Source: Microbacterium sp. Se63.02b (GTDB lineage Bacteria; Actinomycetota; Actinomycetes; Actinomycetales; Microbacteriaceae). From it: a stretch of DNA of 64,000 bases. The translations under genes and the position numbers were made by a program. Positions 21,690 through 30,844 of this stretch are shown here, one piece after another. Location of the stretch: the NCBI RefSeq assembly GCF_014171575.1, contig NZ_CP050453.1, positions 1,426,001 through 1,490,000 of the forward strand, written 5' to 3'. Under the pieces are notes generated by a model. That model was given only the letters and a program-made list of their open reading frames with translations, ran no database searches and was not told where the DNA came from. Numbering within the stretch: the stretch's first letter is position 1; the number at the start of each line of letters is the position of its first letter.

Positions 21690-22496
21690 TCAACCAGGGA
21701 GGCCGAACAGGTCGGGCCACATCGACGCAGCCCAGGGGTAGCCGACGAACGCTGCGGCGTCGATCAGGAAGTGGGCGACCAGGAACGGCATCAGCCGTCC
21801 GCTGCGCTGGTAGAGCCAGCCGAACAGCAGACCCATCGCGAGGTTCCCGATGAACGCGGGGTACCCCTGGTAGAGGTGATAGCTCGCACGCAGGACCGCG
21901 GTGCCGACGATGATCCACCAAGGTCCCCAGCCGAGCTGTCTGAGCCGGGTGAAGAGGTAGCCGAGGAGGACGACCTCTTCCTGCAGGGCGGCGCGCGCCG
22001 CGGACAGCAGCAGCACGGGCACAGTCCACCAGTAGGCGTCGATCCCCGCGGGGTCGATCGCCACCGTGAGACCGAGTGCGCGTCCGGCGAAGTAGAGCCC
22101 GAGCCCGGGGATGCCGATCGCGAGCACGAGGACGACGCCTCGTCCGACATCCGCGCCGGTCTTCGTGCCGTCGAGGCCGAGACGGCCCAGGTGCGGTCGT
22201 CGGGACTGCCAGAGCAGGAAGCACACCAACAGCACAGGGATGAGCGAGAATCCGATCGCGAGCACCTGATAGACGAGGTCGAAGGCCTCCCTGTCGCTGC
22301 GGGAGGGGTTGAGCTTCGCGACCTGATCGGCGATCGGTATCTCGTCGGTGAGACGGTAGACGAACTGCACGACCGCGTACACCGCCGACTGGCCGAGGCC
22401 CAGGGCCAGGACGATCGAGATCTCCCACCACAGTCGCGTACGGGACGGAGCGGGGGAGAGGTCGGGGAGGTCCCACGGAGCCTGCGGTCGGGTCAC
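21690..22496 (-). CDS. CPBP family intramembrane metalloprotease
   Basis: 268-residue membrane protein with about eight hydrophobic helices. The CPBP (Abi) signature is visible: AALQEEVVLLGYLFTRLRQL provides the paired glutamates, ASYHLYQGYPAFIGN provides the first histidine motif, and FLVAHFLIDAAAF the second His/Asp. The EExxxR arginine of the usual first motif is not at the standard spacing (EEVVLLGYL), a small deviation. Substrate is unknown; relatives process membrane-anchored peptides or are annotated as CAAX proteases. It converges on the PH-domain gene with 31 bases between, and is divergent from typA. Confidence 0.85.
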   Translation of the reverse strand: MTRPQAPWDLPDLSPAPSRTRLWWEISIVLALGLGQSAVYAVVQFVYRLTDEIPIADQVAKLNPSRSDREAFDLVYQVLAIGFSLIPVLLVCFLLWQSRRPHLGRLGLDGTKTGADVGRGVVLVLAIGIPGLGLYFAGRALGLTVAIDPAGIDAYWWTVPVLLLSAARAALQEEVVLLGYLFTRLRQLGWGPWWIIVGTAVLRASYHLYQGYPAFIGNLAMGLLFGWLYQRSGRLMPFLVAHFLIDAAAFVGYPWAASMWPDLFGLPG

Positions 22497-22598
22497 GATC
22501 TCGATGCTACGACCTGCTTTTCAGGAACACGCCCTGAGCTTGCGTTATCCTGAAACGTCGGCTTCCCGGCGAAACCCCACATCTTTTAGGACACCTGC

Positions 22599-24512
22599 AT
22601 GGCGCACGCCCTTCGCTCTGACCTCCGCAACGTCGCAATCGTCGCCCACGTCGACCACGGCAAGACGACCCTCGTCGACGCCATGCTGCGTCAGACGGGC
22701 TCCTTCGGTGAACACGCCCACGTCGATGAGCGCGCCATGGACTCGAACGACCTGGAACGTGAGAAGGGCATCACGATCCTCGCCAAGAACACGGCGATCA
22801 CCTACAAGGGCAAGCACGCCCAGGGCAAGGAGATCACGATCAACGTGATCGACACCCCGGGTCACGCCGACTTCGGCGGAGAGGTCGAGCGCGGCCTGTC
22901 CATGGTCGACGGCGTCGTGCTGCTTGTCGACGCGAGCGAGGGACCGCTGCCGCAGACCCGCTTCGTGCTGCGCAAGGCGCTCGAGGCCAAGCTCCCCGTC
23001 ATCCTCCTGGTCAACAAGACCGACCGCCCCGACGCCCGCATCGCGGAGGTCGAGGAAGAGGCGCACGACCTGCTGCTCGGTCTCGCCTCCGACCTGGTCG
23101 ACGATGTGCCCGACCTCGACGTCGACGCCCTGCTCGACGTGCCGGTGGTGTACGCGTCCGGTCGTGCCGGCGCCGCATCGCAGAACCGCCCCGCCGACGG
23201 ATCGCTGCCGGACAACGACGACCTCGAGCCGCTGTTCGAGGCGATCCTCGAGCACGTCCCCGCTCCGGAGTACGACGACGAGCACCCGCTGCAGGCCTGG
23301 GTCACGAACCTCGACTCCAGCCCGTTCCTCGGCCGCCTCGCGCTGCTCCGCGTCTTCAACGGCACGCTGAAGAAGGGCCAGACCGTGGCCTGGGTCCGCG
23401 CAGACGGCACGCACCAGAACGCGCGCATCACCGAGCTCCTGAAGACCCGCGCGCTCGAGCGCTACCCGGCCGAGTCCGCCGGCCCCGGTGACATCGTCGC
23501 CATCGCCGGCTTCGAGAACATCACGATCGGTGAGACGATCGCCGACCCTGAAGACGTGCGTCCGCTGCCGGCCATCACGGTCGACGACCCCGCCATCTCG
23601 ATGACGATCGGCACCAACACCTCGCCGCTCATGGGCAAGGTCAAGGGGCACAAGCTCACCGCCCGGATGGTCAAGGACCGTCTCGACAAGGAGCTCATCG
23701 GAAACGTGTCGCTCAAGGTCGTCGACATCGGACGGCCCGACGCGTGGGAGGTGCAGGGGCGTGGAGAGCTCGCCCTCGCCATCCTCGTCGAGAACATGCG
23801 CCGTGAGGGCTTCGAGCTCACCGTCGGCAAGCCGCAGGTGGTCACGAAGAAGATCGACGGCAAGACCTACGAGCCGTTCGAGCACCTCACGATCGACACT
23901 CCGGAGGAGCACCTCGGCGCGATCACGCAGCTCCTCGCGAACCGCAAGGGGCGCATGGAGAACATGACCAACCACGGCACCGGCTGGGTGCGCATGGAGT
24001 TCATCGTGCCCTCGCGCGGCCTGATCGGCTTCCGCAGCGAGTTCCTCACCACGACCCGCGGCACCGGCATCGCGAACGCGATCTCGCACGGCTACGAGCC
24101 CTGGGCGGGTTCGATCACCACGCGTCAGAACGGCTCGATCGTCGCCGACCGCCAGGGTGTCGTCACCCCGTTCGCGATGATCGCCCTGCAGGAGCGCATG
24201 TCGTTCTTCGTGCAGCCCACGCAGGAGGTCTACGAGGGCATGGTCATCGGCGAGAACTCCCGCGCCGACGACATGGACGTGAACATCACCAAGGAGAAGA
24301 AGCTCACCAACATGCGTGCGGCGAGCTCCGACACCTTCGAGTCGATGACACCGCCCCGCGTGCTGACGCTCGAGGAGAGCCTCGAGTTCGCGCGCGACGA
24401 CGAATGCGTCGAGGTCACACCCGAGGTCGTCCGCATCCGCAAGGTCAACCTCGACGCGAACACCCGCGCACGGGAGACCGCGCGTCTGAAGCGTCAGGAC
24501 GCGAACGCCTGA
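22599..24512 (+). CDS. typA: Ribosome-associated translational GTPase TypA/BipA
   Basis: Translation-factor GTPase related to EF-G that binds the ribosome and helps growth under stress such as cold. The 637-residue length is normal. G motifs in order: [16 protein letters not shown] (P loop), [27 protein letters not shown], and [10 protein letters not shown]. Domains II, III and V follow, with the BipA-specific C-terminal part marked by [15 protein letters not shown] and [20 protein letters not shown]. It is monocistronic, with its own upstream region of about 100 bases and a strong 16-bp terminator 25 bases past the stop. Confidence 0.97.
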   Translation: MAHALRSDLRNVAIVAHVDHGKTTLVDAMLRQTGSFGEHAHVDERAMDSNDLEREKGITILAKNTAITYKGKHAQGKEITINVIDTPGHADFGGEVERGLSMVDGVVLLVDASEGPLPQTRFVLRKALEAKLPVILLVNKTDRPDARIAEVEEEAHDLLLGLASDLVDDVPDLDVDALLDVPVVYASGRAGAASQNRPADGSLPDNDDLEPLFEAILEHVPAPEYDDEHPLQAWVTNLDSSPFLGRLALLRVFNGTLKKGQTVAWVRADGTHQNARITELLKTRALERYPAESAGPGDIVAIAGFENITIGETIADPEDVRPLPAITVDDPAISMTIGTNTSPLMGKVKGHKLTARMVKDRLDKELIGNVSLKVVDIGRPDAWEVQGRGELALAILVENMRREGFELTVGKPQVVTKKIDGKTYEPFEHLTIDTPEEHLGAITQLLANRKGRMENMTNHGTGWVRMEFIVPSRGLIGFRSEFLTTTRGTGIANAISHGYEPWAGSITTRQNGSIVADRQGVVTPFAMIALQERMSFFVQPTQEVYEGMVIGENSRADDMDVNITKEKKLTNMRAASSDTFESMTPPRVLTLEESLEFARDDECVEVTPEVVRIRKVNLDANTRARETARLKRQDANA

Positions 24513-24536
24513 GACATCGCCGGACACAGCTCCGTG

Positions 24537-24580
24537 GAAGAGGGTCTCGCACCGCCGAAAGGCCGTGCGAGGCCCTCTTC
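24537..24580 (+). terminator. Terminator after typA
   Basis: A 16-bp stem, GAAGAGGGTCTCGCAC against GTGCGAGGCCCTCTTC, with a single U-G wobble and a 12-base loop, 25 bases after the typA stop. A weak TCATGTAAAT follows. Confidence 0.85.
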
Positions 24581-24685
24581 TCATGTAAATCCCAGGTGAG
24601 GGCTAGTTTTCGCTCAGGTTGATCATGCAGACTCGGTCACTTGCGCCCGGGACGATCACCCGATGAGTCTCCTGAATGGGCGTGC

Positions 24686-24715
24686 GACCATCCGAAAGTC
24701 GACCACCCGAAAGTC
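24686..24715 (+). repeat. Two tandem 15-bp repeats before the lytic-transglycosylase-like gene
   Basis: GACCATCCGAAAGTC is followed directly by GACCACCCGAAAGTC, differing at one base. The pair ends seven bases before the ATG at 24722. Read in the gene's frame it would give HPKVDHPKVE in a longer leader, but the downstream start is preferred. It could affect translation initiation or be an operator. Confidence 0.6.
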
Positions 24716-24721
24716 GAACCC

Positions 24722-25618
24722 ATGCTTCAGAAGACCCGTGCGCTTCGGCGCGCCTCCGCCGCGGCATCCGCTCGCGCAGCCGTCACCGCCCGACGCCCGA
24801 TGACCATCCTCGGCGTGACCGCCGCGACACTCGTGGGCATCACGCTCAGCGTGGGGCTCGCGTCCACGCCCGCCGCCGGCGCCGTGAACGCCGCCGCGTC
24901 GGCAGCCGTCCCTCGCACCGTCGTCGGTGCGGAGCCCCTGGCTCAGATCGGCGAGGAGGCCAGGGTCACCCTGGTCGAGGCGAAGAGCGCCGTGCTGGCC
25001 GCCGAGGATCTCGGCGACGCGGTCGTCGCCTCGGGGCTCGACGTCGGCGGCTCGACGACCGTCGACACGGCCGCACTCGAGCAGGACATCGAGAAGCTCG
25101 CCGAGCGCGAGGTGATGCCGGTGCTGCTGATGGACATCCTCGCCGATGAGACGGCGTCCGAGACGGCTCGGGTGGTCTCCGGTACCGAAGCTCTCCAGCA
25201 GGCGCTCACCGCGGCTCAGGAGAAGAAGGCCGCGGAGGAGGCGGCACGGATCGCCGCCGAGAAGGCAGCCGCCGCCGAGAAGGCCGCAGCCGACCTGGCC
25301 GCCGCGAACACCGTCGAGGGTGCGAAGGCGACCGCGCGACAGCTGATGTCGAGCCAGTACGGGTGGGGAGCCGATCAGTTCTCGTGCCTGGAGTCGTTGT
25401 GGACCAAGGAGTCGGGCTGGAACTACCAGGCGTACAACGCCGACGGAGGAGCCACCGGCATCCCCCAGGCGCTCCCCGGCAGCAAGATGGCCGCCGCGGG
25501 GGCGGACTGGCAGACGAGCGCCGCGACCCAGGTCGCCTGGGGGCTCGGCTATATCTCGAGCGCGTACGGCAGCCCCTGCAGCGCCTGGTCGCATTCGCAG
25601 GCCATGAACTGGTACTGA
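24722..25618 (+). CDS. Secreted lytic transglycosylase-like / aggregation-promoting-factor-like protein
   Basis: 298 residues from MLQKTRALRRASAAAS. A basic N-terminus leads to one hydrophobic segment (TILGVTAATLVGITLSVGLA) ending near ASTPAAGA, a likely signal peptide. The middle (about 70-210) is Ala/Glu-rich and coiled-coil-like, including AEEAARIAAEKAAAAEKAAA. The C-terminal 90 residues form a lysozyme-like fold: FSCLESLWTKESGWNYQAYN with Glu230 as the likely catalytic acid, GGATGIPQALPGSKMA, and two late cysteines. Role is probably cell-wall turnover. It has its own upstream region between terminators; a longer start at 24641 is possible but would hide the signal peptide. Confidence 0.85.
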   Translation: MLQKTRALRRASAAASARAAVTARRPMTILGVTAATLVGITLSVGLASTPAAGAVNAAASAAVPRTVVGAEPLAQIGEEARVTLVEAKSAVLAAEDLGDAVVASGLDVGGSTTVDTAALEQDIEKLAEREVMPVLLMDILADETASETARVVSGTEALQQALTAAQEKKAAEEAARIAAEKAAAAEKAAADLAAANTVEGAKATARQLMSSQYGWGADQFSCLESLWTKESGWNYQAYNADGGATGIPQALPGSKMAAAGADWQTSAATQVAWGLGYISSAYGSPCSAWSHSQAMNWY

Positions 25619-25701
25619 TCCGAAATACTCCTGTGCGGAGAGGCCGGCTGCCGCTACGGTGGCACTGACGCCTGGGGACGTCGCGGACCCCAGGAGGACA
25701 C

Positions 25702-26739
25702 ATGCTCGACCCCGTCGCATGGCAAGGCGTCGCGCAGGAGGTGTCGACCGGCGCGCTCCCGGGCTGGGACCGGGTCGAGGAGATCGTGCGCGAGGCGCAT
25801 CTGCGGTACTCCTCGGAGCACGGCGGCCGTGTCGCTGACTACATCCCGGTCCTCGCGGAGGCCGACCCCGAGCTGTTCGGCCTCGCCGTCATCGAGGTCG
25901 CAGGCGGGTTGCACGACGCCGGCGATGCGATGCACGCCTTCTCGATCCAGTCGATCTCGAAGATGTTCGTCTACGCGCTGGCTATCCAGGAGCACGGGCA
26001 TGAGCGGGTGCGCGAGATCGTCGGCGTGAACAACACGGGCCTGGCATTCAACTCGGTCGTCGCGTTGGAGCTCAACGACGGGCATCCGATGAATCCCATG
26101 GTCAATGCGGGCGCCATCGCGACGACCGGGCTGATACCGGGGGCGACGCCGGACGAGCAGTGGGTGCGCATCAGGGATGGACTCTCCGCCTTCGCGGGGC
26201 GGCCGCTCGCCCTCGACGATGTCGTCTACTCGTCGGAGGCGGCGACGAACGACCGCAACCGGGCGTTCGGACGTCTCCTTCGCAGTTACGGTCGGCTGGA
26301 CGGCGACCCGGACGCGGTGGTCGACGTGTACACGCGCCAGTGCGCGCTCAGCGTCACCGCGCACGACCTCGCGGTCATGGGGGCGACGTTGGCGGACGGC
26401 GGCGTGAATCCCGTCACGGGGGAGCGGGTGGTCTCGGAGGAGGTCTGCCGGGACACCCTCGCCGTGGTCGCATCGACCGGGCTCTACGAGCGCTCAGGCG
26501 ACTGGCTGTTCGAGATCGGTCTCCCCGCGAAGTCCGGGGTCGCCGGAGGCATCGTCGCGATCGCTCCCGGCAAGGGGGCCGTCGCGGGGTTCTCGCCGCG
26601 TCTCGACGAAGCGGGCAACTCGGTGAGGTCGCAGATGGCGATCGGCTACCTCTCGCGGGCGCTCGGGCTCAACCTCTTCGCATCCGTCCCCGCTCGTGAC
26701 ACGACCGGGGTCCTCTCTGCACCCCTGGAGGAGAAATGA
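25702..26739 (+). CDS. glsA: Glutaminase (serine-dependent, GlsA family)
   Basis: Hydrolyses glutamine to glutamate and ammonia with a beta-lactamase-like fold. 345 residues, slightly longer than the roughly 310 of the enterobacterial form. The nucleophile motif is SIQSISK with Ser84 and Lys87 as the SxxK pair. NPMVNAGAIATTGLI, SSEAATNDRNRAFG, and LPAKSGVAGGIVAIAPGKGA are standard family blocks. There is no extra STAS domain. Its stop overlaps the ATG of the MFS transporter gene, so the two are probably cotranscribed and may act on the same amino acids. RBS AGGAGG lies just before the ATG. Confidence 0.95.
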   Translation: MLDPVAWQGVAQEVSTGALPGWDRVEEIVREAHLRYSSEHGGRVADYIPVLAEADPELFGLAVIEVAGGLHDAGDAMHAFSIQSISKMFVYALAIQEHGHERVREIVGVNNTGLAFNSVVALELNDGHPMNPMVNAGAIATTGLIPGATPDEQWVRIRDGLSAFAGRPLALDDVVYSSEAATNDRNRAFGRLLRSYGRLDGDPDAVVDVYTRQCALSVTAHDLAVMGATLADGGVNPVTGERVVSEEVCRDTLAVVASTGLYERSGDWLFEIGLPAKSGVAGGIVAIAPGKGAVAGFSPRLDEAGNSVRSQMAIGYLSRALGLNLFASVPARDTTGVLSAPLEEK

Positions 26740-28360
26740 CGACCACAGAACAGACCCCGACGAAGACCTCCTGGCTGCCCATGGTCAGCCTGTTCCTCGC
26801 GCAGGTGCTGATGTCGTTCAACGTCGCTGCGCTGCCGATCTCCCTCGGCGGCATGGTGGGCGAGTTCGGCGTGCCGCCGACGGTCGCCAGCACCACCATC
26901 GTCATGTACGGGCTCGCGGTCGCGGCGCTCGTCATGACGGGAGCGAAGCTCGGACAGCGCATCGGATGGGTGCTCATCTTCCGCGTGGTCATCGCGCTGT
27001 TCGCCGGCTCGGCGGTCATGATGCTCGTCGCGCCCACGATCGCCTGGGCCATCGCCGGTCAGGCTGTCGCCGGGGCGGCGGCCGCCATCATCGTGCCGTC
27101 GATCGTGGCGCTCATCGCGGAGAACTACCGAGGACCGCAGCAGGCGACGGCGATCGGCGCGATCGGGTCCGCCCGCGCGATCTCCGGCGTCAGCGCCTTC
27201 CTCATCGGAGGCACCCTCGGGACGCTCGTGGGATGGCGCCCCATGTTCTTCATCGTGCTCGGGATCGCGGTGCTGGTCTTCGCATTGAGCTTCACGCTGC
27301 GCGGAGACAGGGGGACGCCTCGATCCGCATCGACCTGGTCGCCTCGCTGCTCATCGGCGCCGCGATCGTGCTGCTGACGTTGGGCTTCAACAACCTGAAC
27401 GGCTGGGGCGCGCTCGCGGCGACGGAGGCCGCGCCGTTCAGCATCCTCGGCCTGTCGCCTGCGCCCGTGTTCATCATCGTCGGTGTGGTGCTGGGGCAGG
27501 GGTTCTTCCTGTGGACCAGGAAGCGGATGGCCGAGGGCAAGGTCCCGCTGATCGATCTGAGCGTCCTCGGCTCCGGTCGGGAACGTGCGGCGGTGTACGC
27601 GATGTTCATCGTGGTCGCGTTGGAGGCGTGCGTCAACTTCACCATCCCGCTGTACATCCAGATCGTGCAGGGGCGCACGCCGTTCGACACCTCCATCGCC
27701 ATGATGCCGTTCAACCTCACCGTCTTCATCACGGCGACGCTCGTGGTGCGCTTCTACCGGCGCTTTCCGCCGCGCACGATCGGGGTGTTCGGGTTCATCC
27801 TGACCACTGCGGCGCTCGTCTGGCTGTCGTTCGTCGTGAACAACAACTGGGAGACGATCCCGACGATCGCGGGACTCATCGTGTTCGGCATCGGACAGGG
27901 CGCCCTCGTCACCCTGGTGTTCAACGTCCTCGTCACGGCTGCCCCCGCAGAACTGGCAGGGGATGTCGGTTCGTTGCGCGGGACGACCCAGAACCTCGCG
28001 TCGGCGGTGGGCACCGCGTTGGCCGGAGCCCTGCTCGTGTCGCTGCTGGCGCTGAGCGTGGGCAGGGCCGTCGTCGAGCATCCTGAGCTGCCGCCGTCGC
28101 TCGTGGCGCAGGTCGACATGGACAATCTGAACTTCATCAGCAACGACGATCTGCGGGTGGCTCTGGAATCGACGGACGCGACTCCTGCCCAGGTGGATGC
28201 GGCTGTCGCGGTGAACGAGGAGTCCCGTCTGGGCACTCTCAAGCTCGGGCTGCTGATCCTCGCCGGCATCAGCGCACTCGCGATCCTCCCCGCGTCGCGG
28301 CTGCCGCAGTACCGTCCGCACGAGATCCCCGACCCCTCGCCTGCGGGCGGGCCGGAGTGA
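26736..28360 (+). CDS. MFS transporter, DHA2-like, one frameshift near 27312
   Basis: Membrane transporter with about 14 helices in 541 residues after repair. The N-terminal half in one frame reaches SFTLRGDRG; the other frame continues DASIRIDLVASLLIGAAIVL. The break is in the run of five G at 27310-27314, where six are needed (GDRGDAS). Family features: LAQVLMSFNVAALPIS in helix 1 and GAKLGQRIGWVLIFR as the loop 2-3 motif. An unusual extracellular stretch rich in acidic residues lies near 450-500 (DMDNLNFISNDD). Coupling with glutaminase suggests glutamine, glutamate or a related substrate, but this is inference; drug export is the alternative. Confidence 0.83.
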
Positions 28361-28363
28361 CGC

Positions 28364-28912
28364 TCAGCGCAGTTCGGAGATGAGCACGGCGCTGGTGCCC
28401 GGCACCGTCGCCTCGAAGATGTGCGGCGCGTCGCCGGCGTACGTGAGGTAGTCGCCGGGGTTCAGCAGCACGGGATCGCCGACGGGGCCGATCTGCGCCT
28501 GGCCCGCGATGAGGATCACGTGTTCGATGGTGCCGGCATGGTGGGGGTCGGAGCGACGCGGGTCGCCCGGCTCGGCCTGGATCAGGTAGACGTCTCGTCG
28601 CGCGCCGGGAGGACTTGCCGACAGCAGTGTCGCGCTGTAGGCCGCGGCGGAGGAGGGGACACCCGCGAGGTCGTCGGCGCGGATCAGCGTGGGAGCGTTC
28701 GCCTGCTGGTCGACCAGCACGGCGAACGGCACCCCGAGTGCCACCCCGAGGGCCCAGAGCGTCTCGACGCTGGGGTTGCCGGCGCCGCTTTCGAGCTGTG
28801 ACACCGTCGCCTTCGACACACCTGCCCGTCGGGCGAGCTCGGAGACCGAGAGGCTCACAGCCTCCCGTTCACGGCGCAGCGTGCGGGCGATGCGTGTGCG
28901 GAGATCCTCCAT
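28364..28912 (-). CDS. XRE-family transcriptional regulator with cupin sensor domain
   Basis: 182 residues. The N-terminal helix-turn-helix spans about 5-60: LARRAGVSKATVSQLESGAG is the recognition unit. After a linker comes a cupin domain (about 95-180) with DPHHAGTIEHVILIAG and LNPGDYLTYAGDAPHIFEA, the two cupin motifs. Such SutR/PuuR-like regulators sense small metabolites. It is divergent from azlC with a 104-base gap holding nested inverted repeats, and converges on the MFS gene with three bases between. It probably controls azlCD and itself. Frame intact. Confidence 0.9.
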   Translation of the reverse strand: MEDLRTRIARTLRREREAVSLSVSELARRAGVSKATVSQLESGAGNPSVETLWALGVALGVPFAVLVDQQANAPTLIRADDLAGVPSSAAAYSATLLSASPPGARRDVYLIQAEPGDPRRSDPHHAGTIEHVILIAGQAQIGPVGDPVLLNPGDYLTYAGDAPHIFEATVPGTSAVLISELR

Positions 28913-28930
28913 ACGTTCATCATGTCAAAC

Positions 28931-28997
28931 GTTCGTTCGCTTGACTATCCACGCGGGACTGTTCAGAATGATAGTCATGTGTTCACTGAAGCGAACA
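28931..28997. promoter_or_regulatory. Divergent promoter region with nested inverted repeats (XRE regulator / azlC)
   Basis: Within the 104-base gap, GTTCGCTT (28935-28942) followed by GACTATC (28943-28949) is mirrored by GATAGTC (28970-28976) and AAGCGAAC (28989-28996). TGTTC and GAACA around 28980-28997 form a second, local inverted repeat. GTTCG also repeats directly at 28931-28939. This is a plausible operator array for the adjacent XRE regulator. Confidence 0.55.
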
Positions 28998-29016
28998 AAG
29001 GAGTTGGGGCGGCAGG

Positions 29017-29738
29017 ATGACCGCTGAGCGCGAGGTCTGGCGCGAGGCGCTCGGCGTCGTGCTCGCGACCAGTGCGTACGGCATCTCCTTCGGCGCGCTG
29101 GCAGTGGCATCCGGACTCGACGTGTGGCAGACGTGCGTCCTCAGCCTGCTGATGTTCACCGGGGATCGCAGTTCGCCTTCGTCGGAGTGTTCACGGCCGG
29201 CGGCCTCGCCGCGCTGCCCTCGGCGATCGCGTCGGCCGCTCTCCTCGGCGTGCGCAACGTCGCATACGGGATGCGGATGTCACCGATCGTGGCGGGCGGA
29301 CCGGTCCGCAAGGCGGCAGCCGCGCACTTCACGATCGACGAGTCGACAGCGGTCGCGATCTCGCAGAGCCAGCCCCGGCTGCGGCAGCTGGGATTCTGGA
29401 TCACCGGCATCGGCATCTTCGTCGGGTGGAACATCACGACTCTCGTCGGAGCCCTCGTCGGCGACGTGCTCGGCGATCCGAAGACCTGGGGGTTGGATGC
29501 GGCCGCCGCCGCCGCGTTCCTCGCGCTGCTCTGGCCGCGGCTCAAGCAACGGCAGGCGGTGGCCGTCGGCGCCGCGGCAGCCGTCGTCGCCGCGGCCTTC
29601 ACGCCGCTGCTCATGCCAGGGCTCCCGGTGCTCGTCGCCGCGGTCGTCGCGATCGCGGTCGGCTGGTTCAACTGGCTCGGTCGGGCGTCGCCGCCGCGGA
29701 CGGAGCAGGCGGACACCCCATCGGGAGGAGAAGCATGA
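29017..29738 (+). CDS. azlC: AzlC-type branched-chain amino acid exporter subunit, one frameshift near 29162
   Basis: Large subunit of the AzlCD exporter. 240 residues after repair. It starts MTAEREVWREALGVVLATSAYGI; the frame breaks right after LLMFTG and resumes as GSQFAFVGVFTAGGLAALPS. FTGGSQFAFVG is the family hallmark, and only one G in the GGGG run 29161-29164 is missing. The remainder has the usual LLGVRNVAYGMRMSP and HFTIDESTAVAISQ blocks. It overlaps azlD as ATGA and is divergent from the XRE regulator. Substrate (valine, leucine, isoleucine or analogues) is assigned from family only. Confidence 0.9.
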
Positions 29739-30051
29739 GCCTCTGGAGCGCGATCCTGCTCGCCGCACTGATCTGCTTGGCGCTCAAGGCCGCCGGTTAC
29801 CTCGTTCCGCCCAAAGTGCTCGAGGCACCGCGCACGGCGCGGATCTCCGACCTGTTGACAGTGGCCCTCCTCGCCGCGCTCGTCGCCGTGCAGACGCTCG
29901 GCGACGGTCAGGCGATCACGGTGGATGCCCGGGTGCCCGCTCTCCTCGTCGCCGGAGGGCTCCTCTGGCTCCGGCAGTCGTTTCTCGTGGTGGTGGTCGC
30001 GGCGGCGCTGGTCGCGGCGGTCCTGCGTCTTCTGGGCCTCGGGCAGGTTGA
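29735..30051 (+). CDS. azlD: AzlD-type exporter small subunit, probable frameshift at the 3' end (near 30042)
   Basis: Small subunit of the AzlCD exporter: MSLWSAILLAALICLALKAAGY, then DLLTVALLAALVAVQTLG and LLVAGGLLWLRQSFLVVVVA, giving four membrane helices. As sequenced, the frame does not stop at the usual length near 105 residues but runs on to 30505 because the next gene is itself shifted. One extra G in GGG 30041-30043 would end the protein at GLGAG with TGA at 30049-30051, exactly family length. The end coordinate given is this repaired stop; the literal open frame is 29735-30505. Confidence 0.8.
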
Positions 30052-30095
30052 CGACTCCTCCGCGGCCCCGCAGCCGTCGCCGGTAGGATCGACGG

Positions 30096-30505
30096 GTGCG
30101 CGTGAGCTGGGTGTCGAGAGTCCTGTCCTGGGTGGCGGCGGCCGTGGTGGGCGGCGTCTACGGCATCGCCGGCACGATCGCGCACAGCGTGGCGTGGGGG
30201 CCGATCCCCGTCGGCCTGATCGTCGCCGCGATCGCGTGCGCGTCGATCCTCATCGCGGTGCGCGCACTCACGCACGACAGGGGAGCAGCGGTGGCTGCGG
30301 GTCTCGGCATGATCGGGATGCTGGTGCTGATCTCGGGTGTCGGCCCCGGGGCTCCGTCGTCGTGCCCGACTCGCTCAGCGGACAGGTCTGGACCTATCTC
30401 GTCGCCGGGATCGTGCTGCTCGTGATCGCGTGGCCGTCGTTCTCACGGCCTCCCGTGCGCACCGAGGCGCCCGCCGCGCAGGAACCCGAGCCGCACGAGT
30501 CGTAG
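30096..30505 (+). CDS. Small actinobacterial membrane protein (DUF6113-like), one frameshift near 30350
   Basis: 136 residues after repair, from a GTG (VRVSWVSRVLSWVAAAVVGG). Four membrane helices are predicted by eye: VLSWVAAAVVGGVYGIAGT, VGLIVAAIACASILIAVRAL, GLGMIGMLVLISG, and WTYLVAGIVLLVIAWPSF. The C-terminus is Pro/Glu-rich. The frame breaks after ISGVGPG; GSVVVPDSLSGQVWTYL lies in the next frame. A GGGG run at 30348-30351 needs one more G. Function unknown; the location between azlD and the ferredoxin gene may mean only shared transcription. Confidence 0.72.
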
Positions 30506-30514
30506 ACTGGAGCG

Positions 30515-30835
30515 GTGACGTATGTGATCGCCCTCCCGTGCGTCGATGTCAAGGATCGCGCCTGCATCGACGAGTGCCCCGTTGACTGCATCTACGAGGG
30601 GGAACGCTCGCTGTACATCCACCCCGACGAATGCGTAGACTGCGGCGCCTGCGAACCCGTGTGCCCCGTCGAGGCGATCTACTACGAAGACGACCTGCCC
30701 GACGAGTGGCAGGACTACTACAAGGCCAACGTCGAGTTCTTCGACGAGATCGGCTCGCCCGGCGGAGCCGCCAAGGTCGGCGTCTACGCGTTCGACCACC
30801 CGATCATCGCCGCGCTCCCGCCCCAGGGCGAGTAG
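30515..30835 (+). CDS. fdxA: Ferredoxin, 7Fe type (FdxA/FdxC-like)
   Basis: Small electron carrier of 106 residues from a GTG start ([17 protein letters not shown]). Two cluster motifs: the N-terminal C-x7-C-x3-CP pattern ([17 protein letters not shown]), typical of a 3Fe-4S plus 4Fe-4S ferredoxin, and [20 protein letters not shown]. The long C-terminal tail ([18 protein letters not shown]) is characteristic of actinobacterial FdxA. It lies nine bases after the membrane protein gene and nine before dapC; a ferredoxin next to dapC is also the order I remember in mycobacteria (fdxC-Rv1178). Confidence 0.96.
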   Translation: MTYVIALPCVDVKDRACIDECPVDCIYEGERSLYIHPDECVDCGACEPVCPVEAIYYEDDLPDEWQDYYKANVEFFDEIGSPGGAAKVGVYAFDHPIIAALPPQGE

Positions 30836-30844
30836 GCGCGTCCT

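Noticed and set aside
24641-24721. An upstream ATG extending the lytic-transglycosylase-like protein by 27 residues
   Set aside because: The extension is made from the tandem repeat and an unlikely acidic leader and would bury the signal peptide; the ATG at 24722 gives a normal basic N-terminus.
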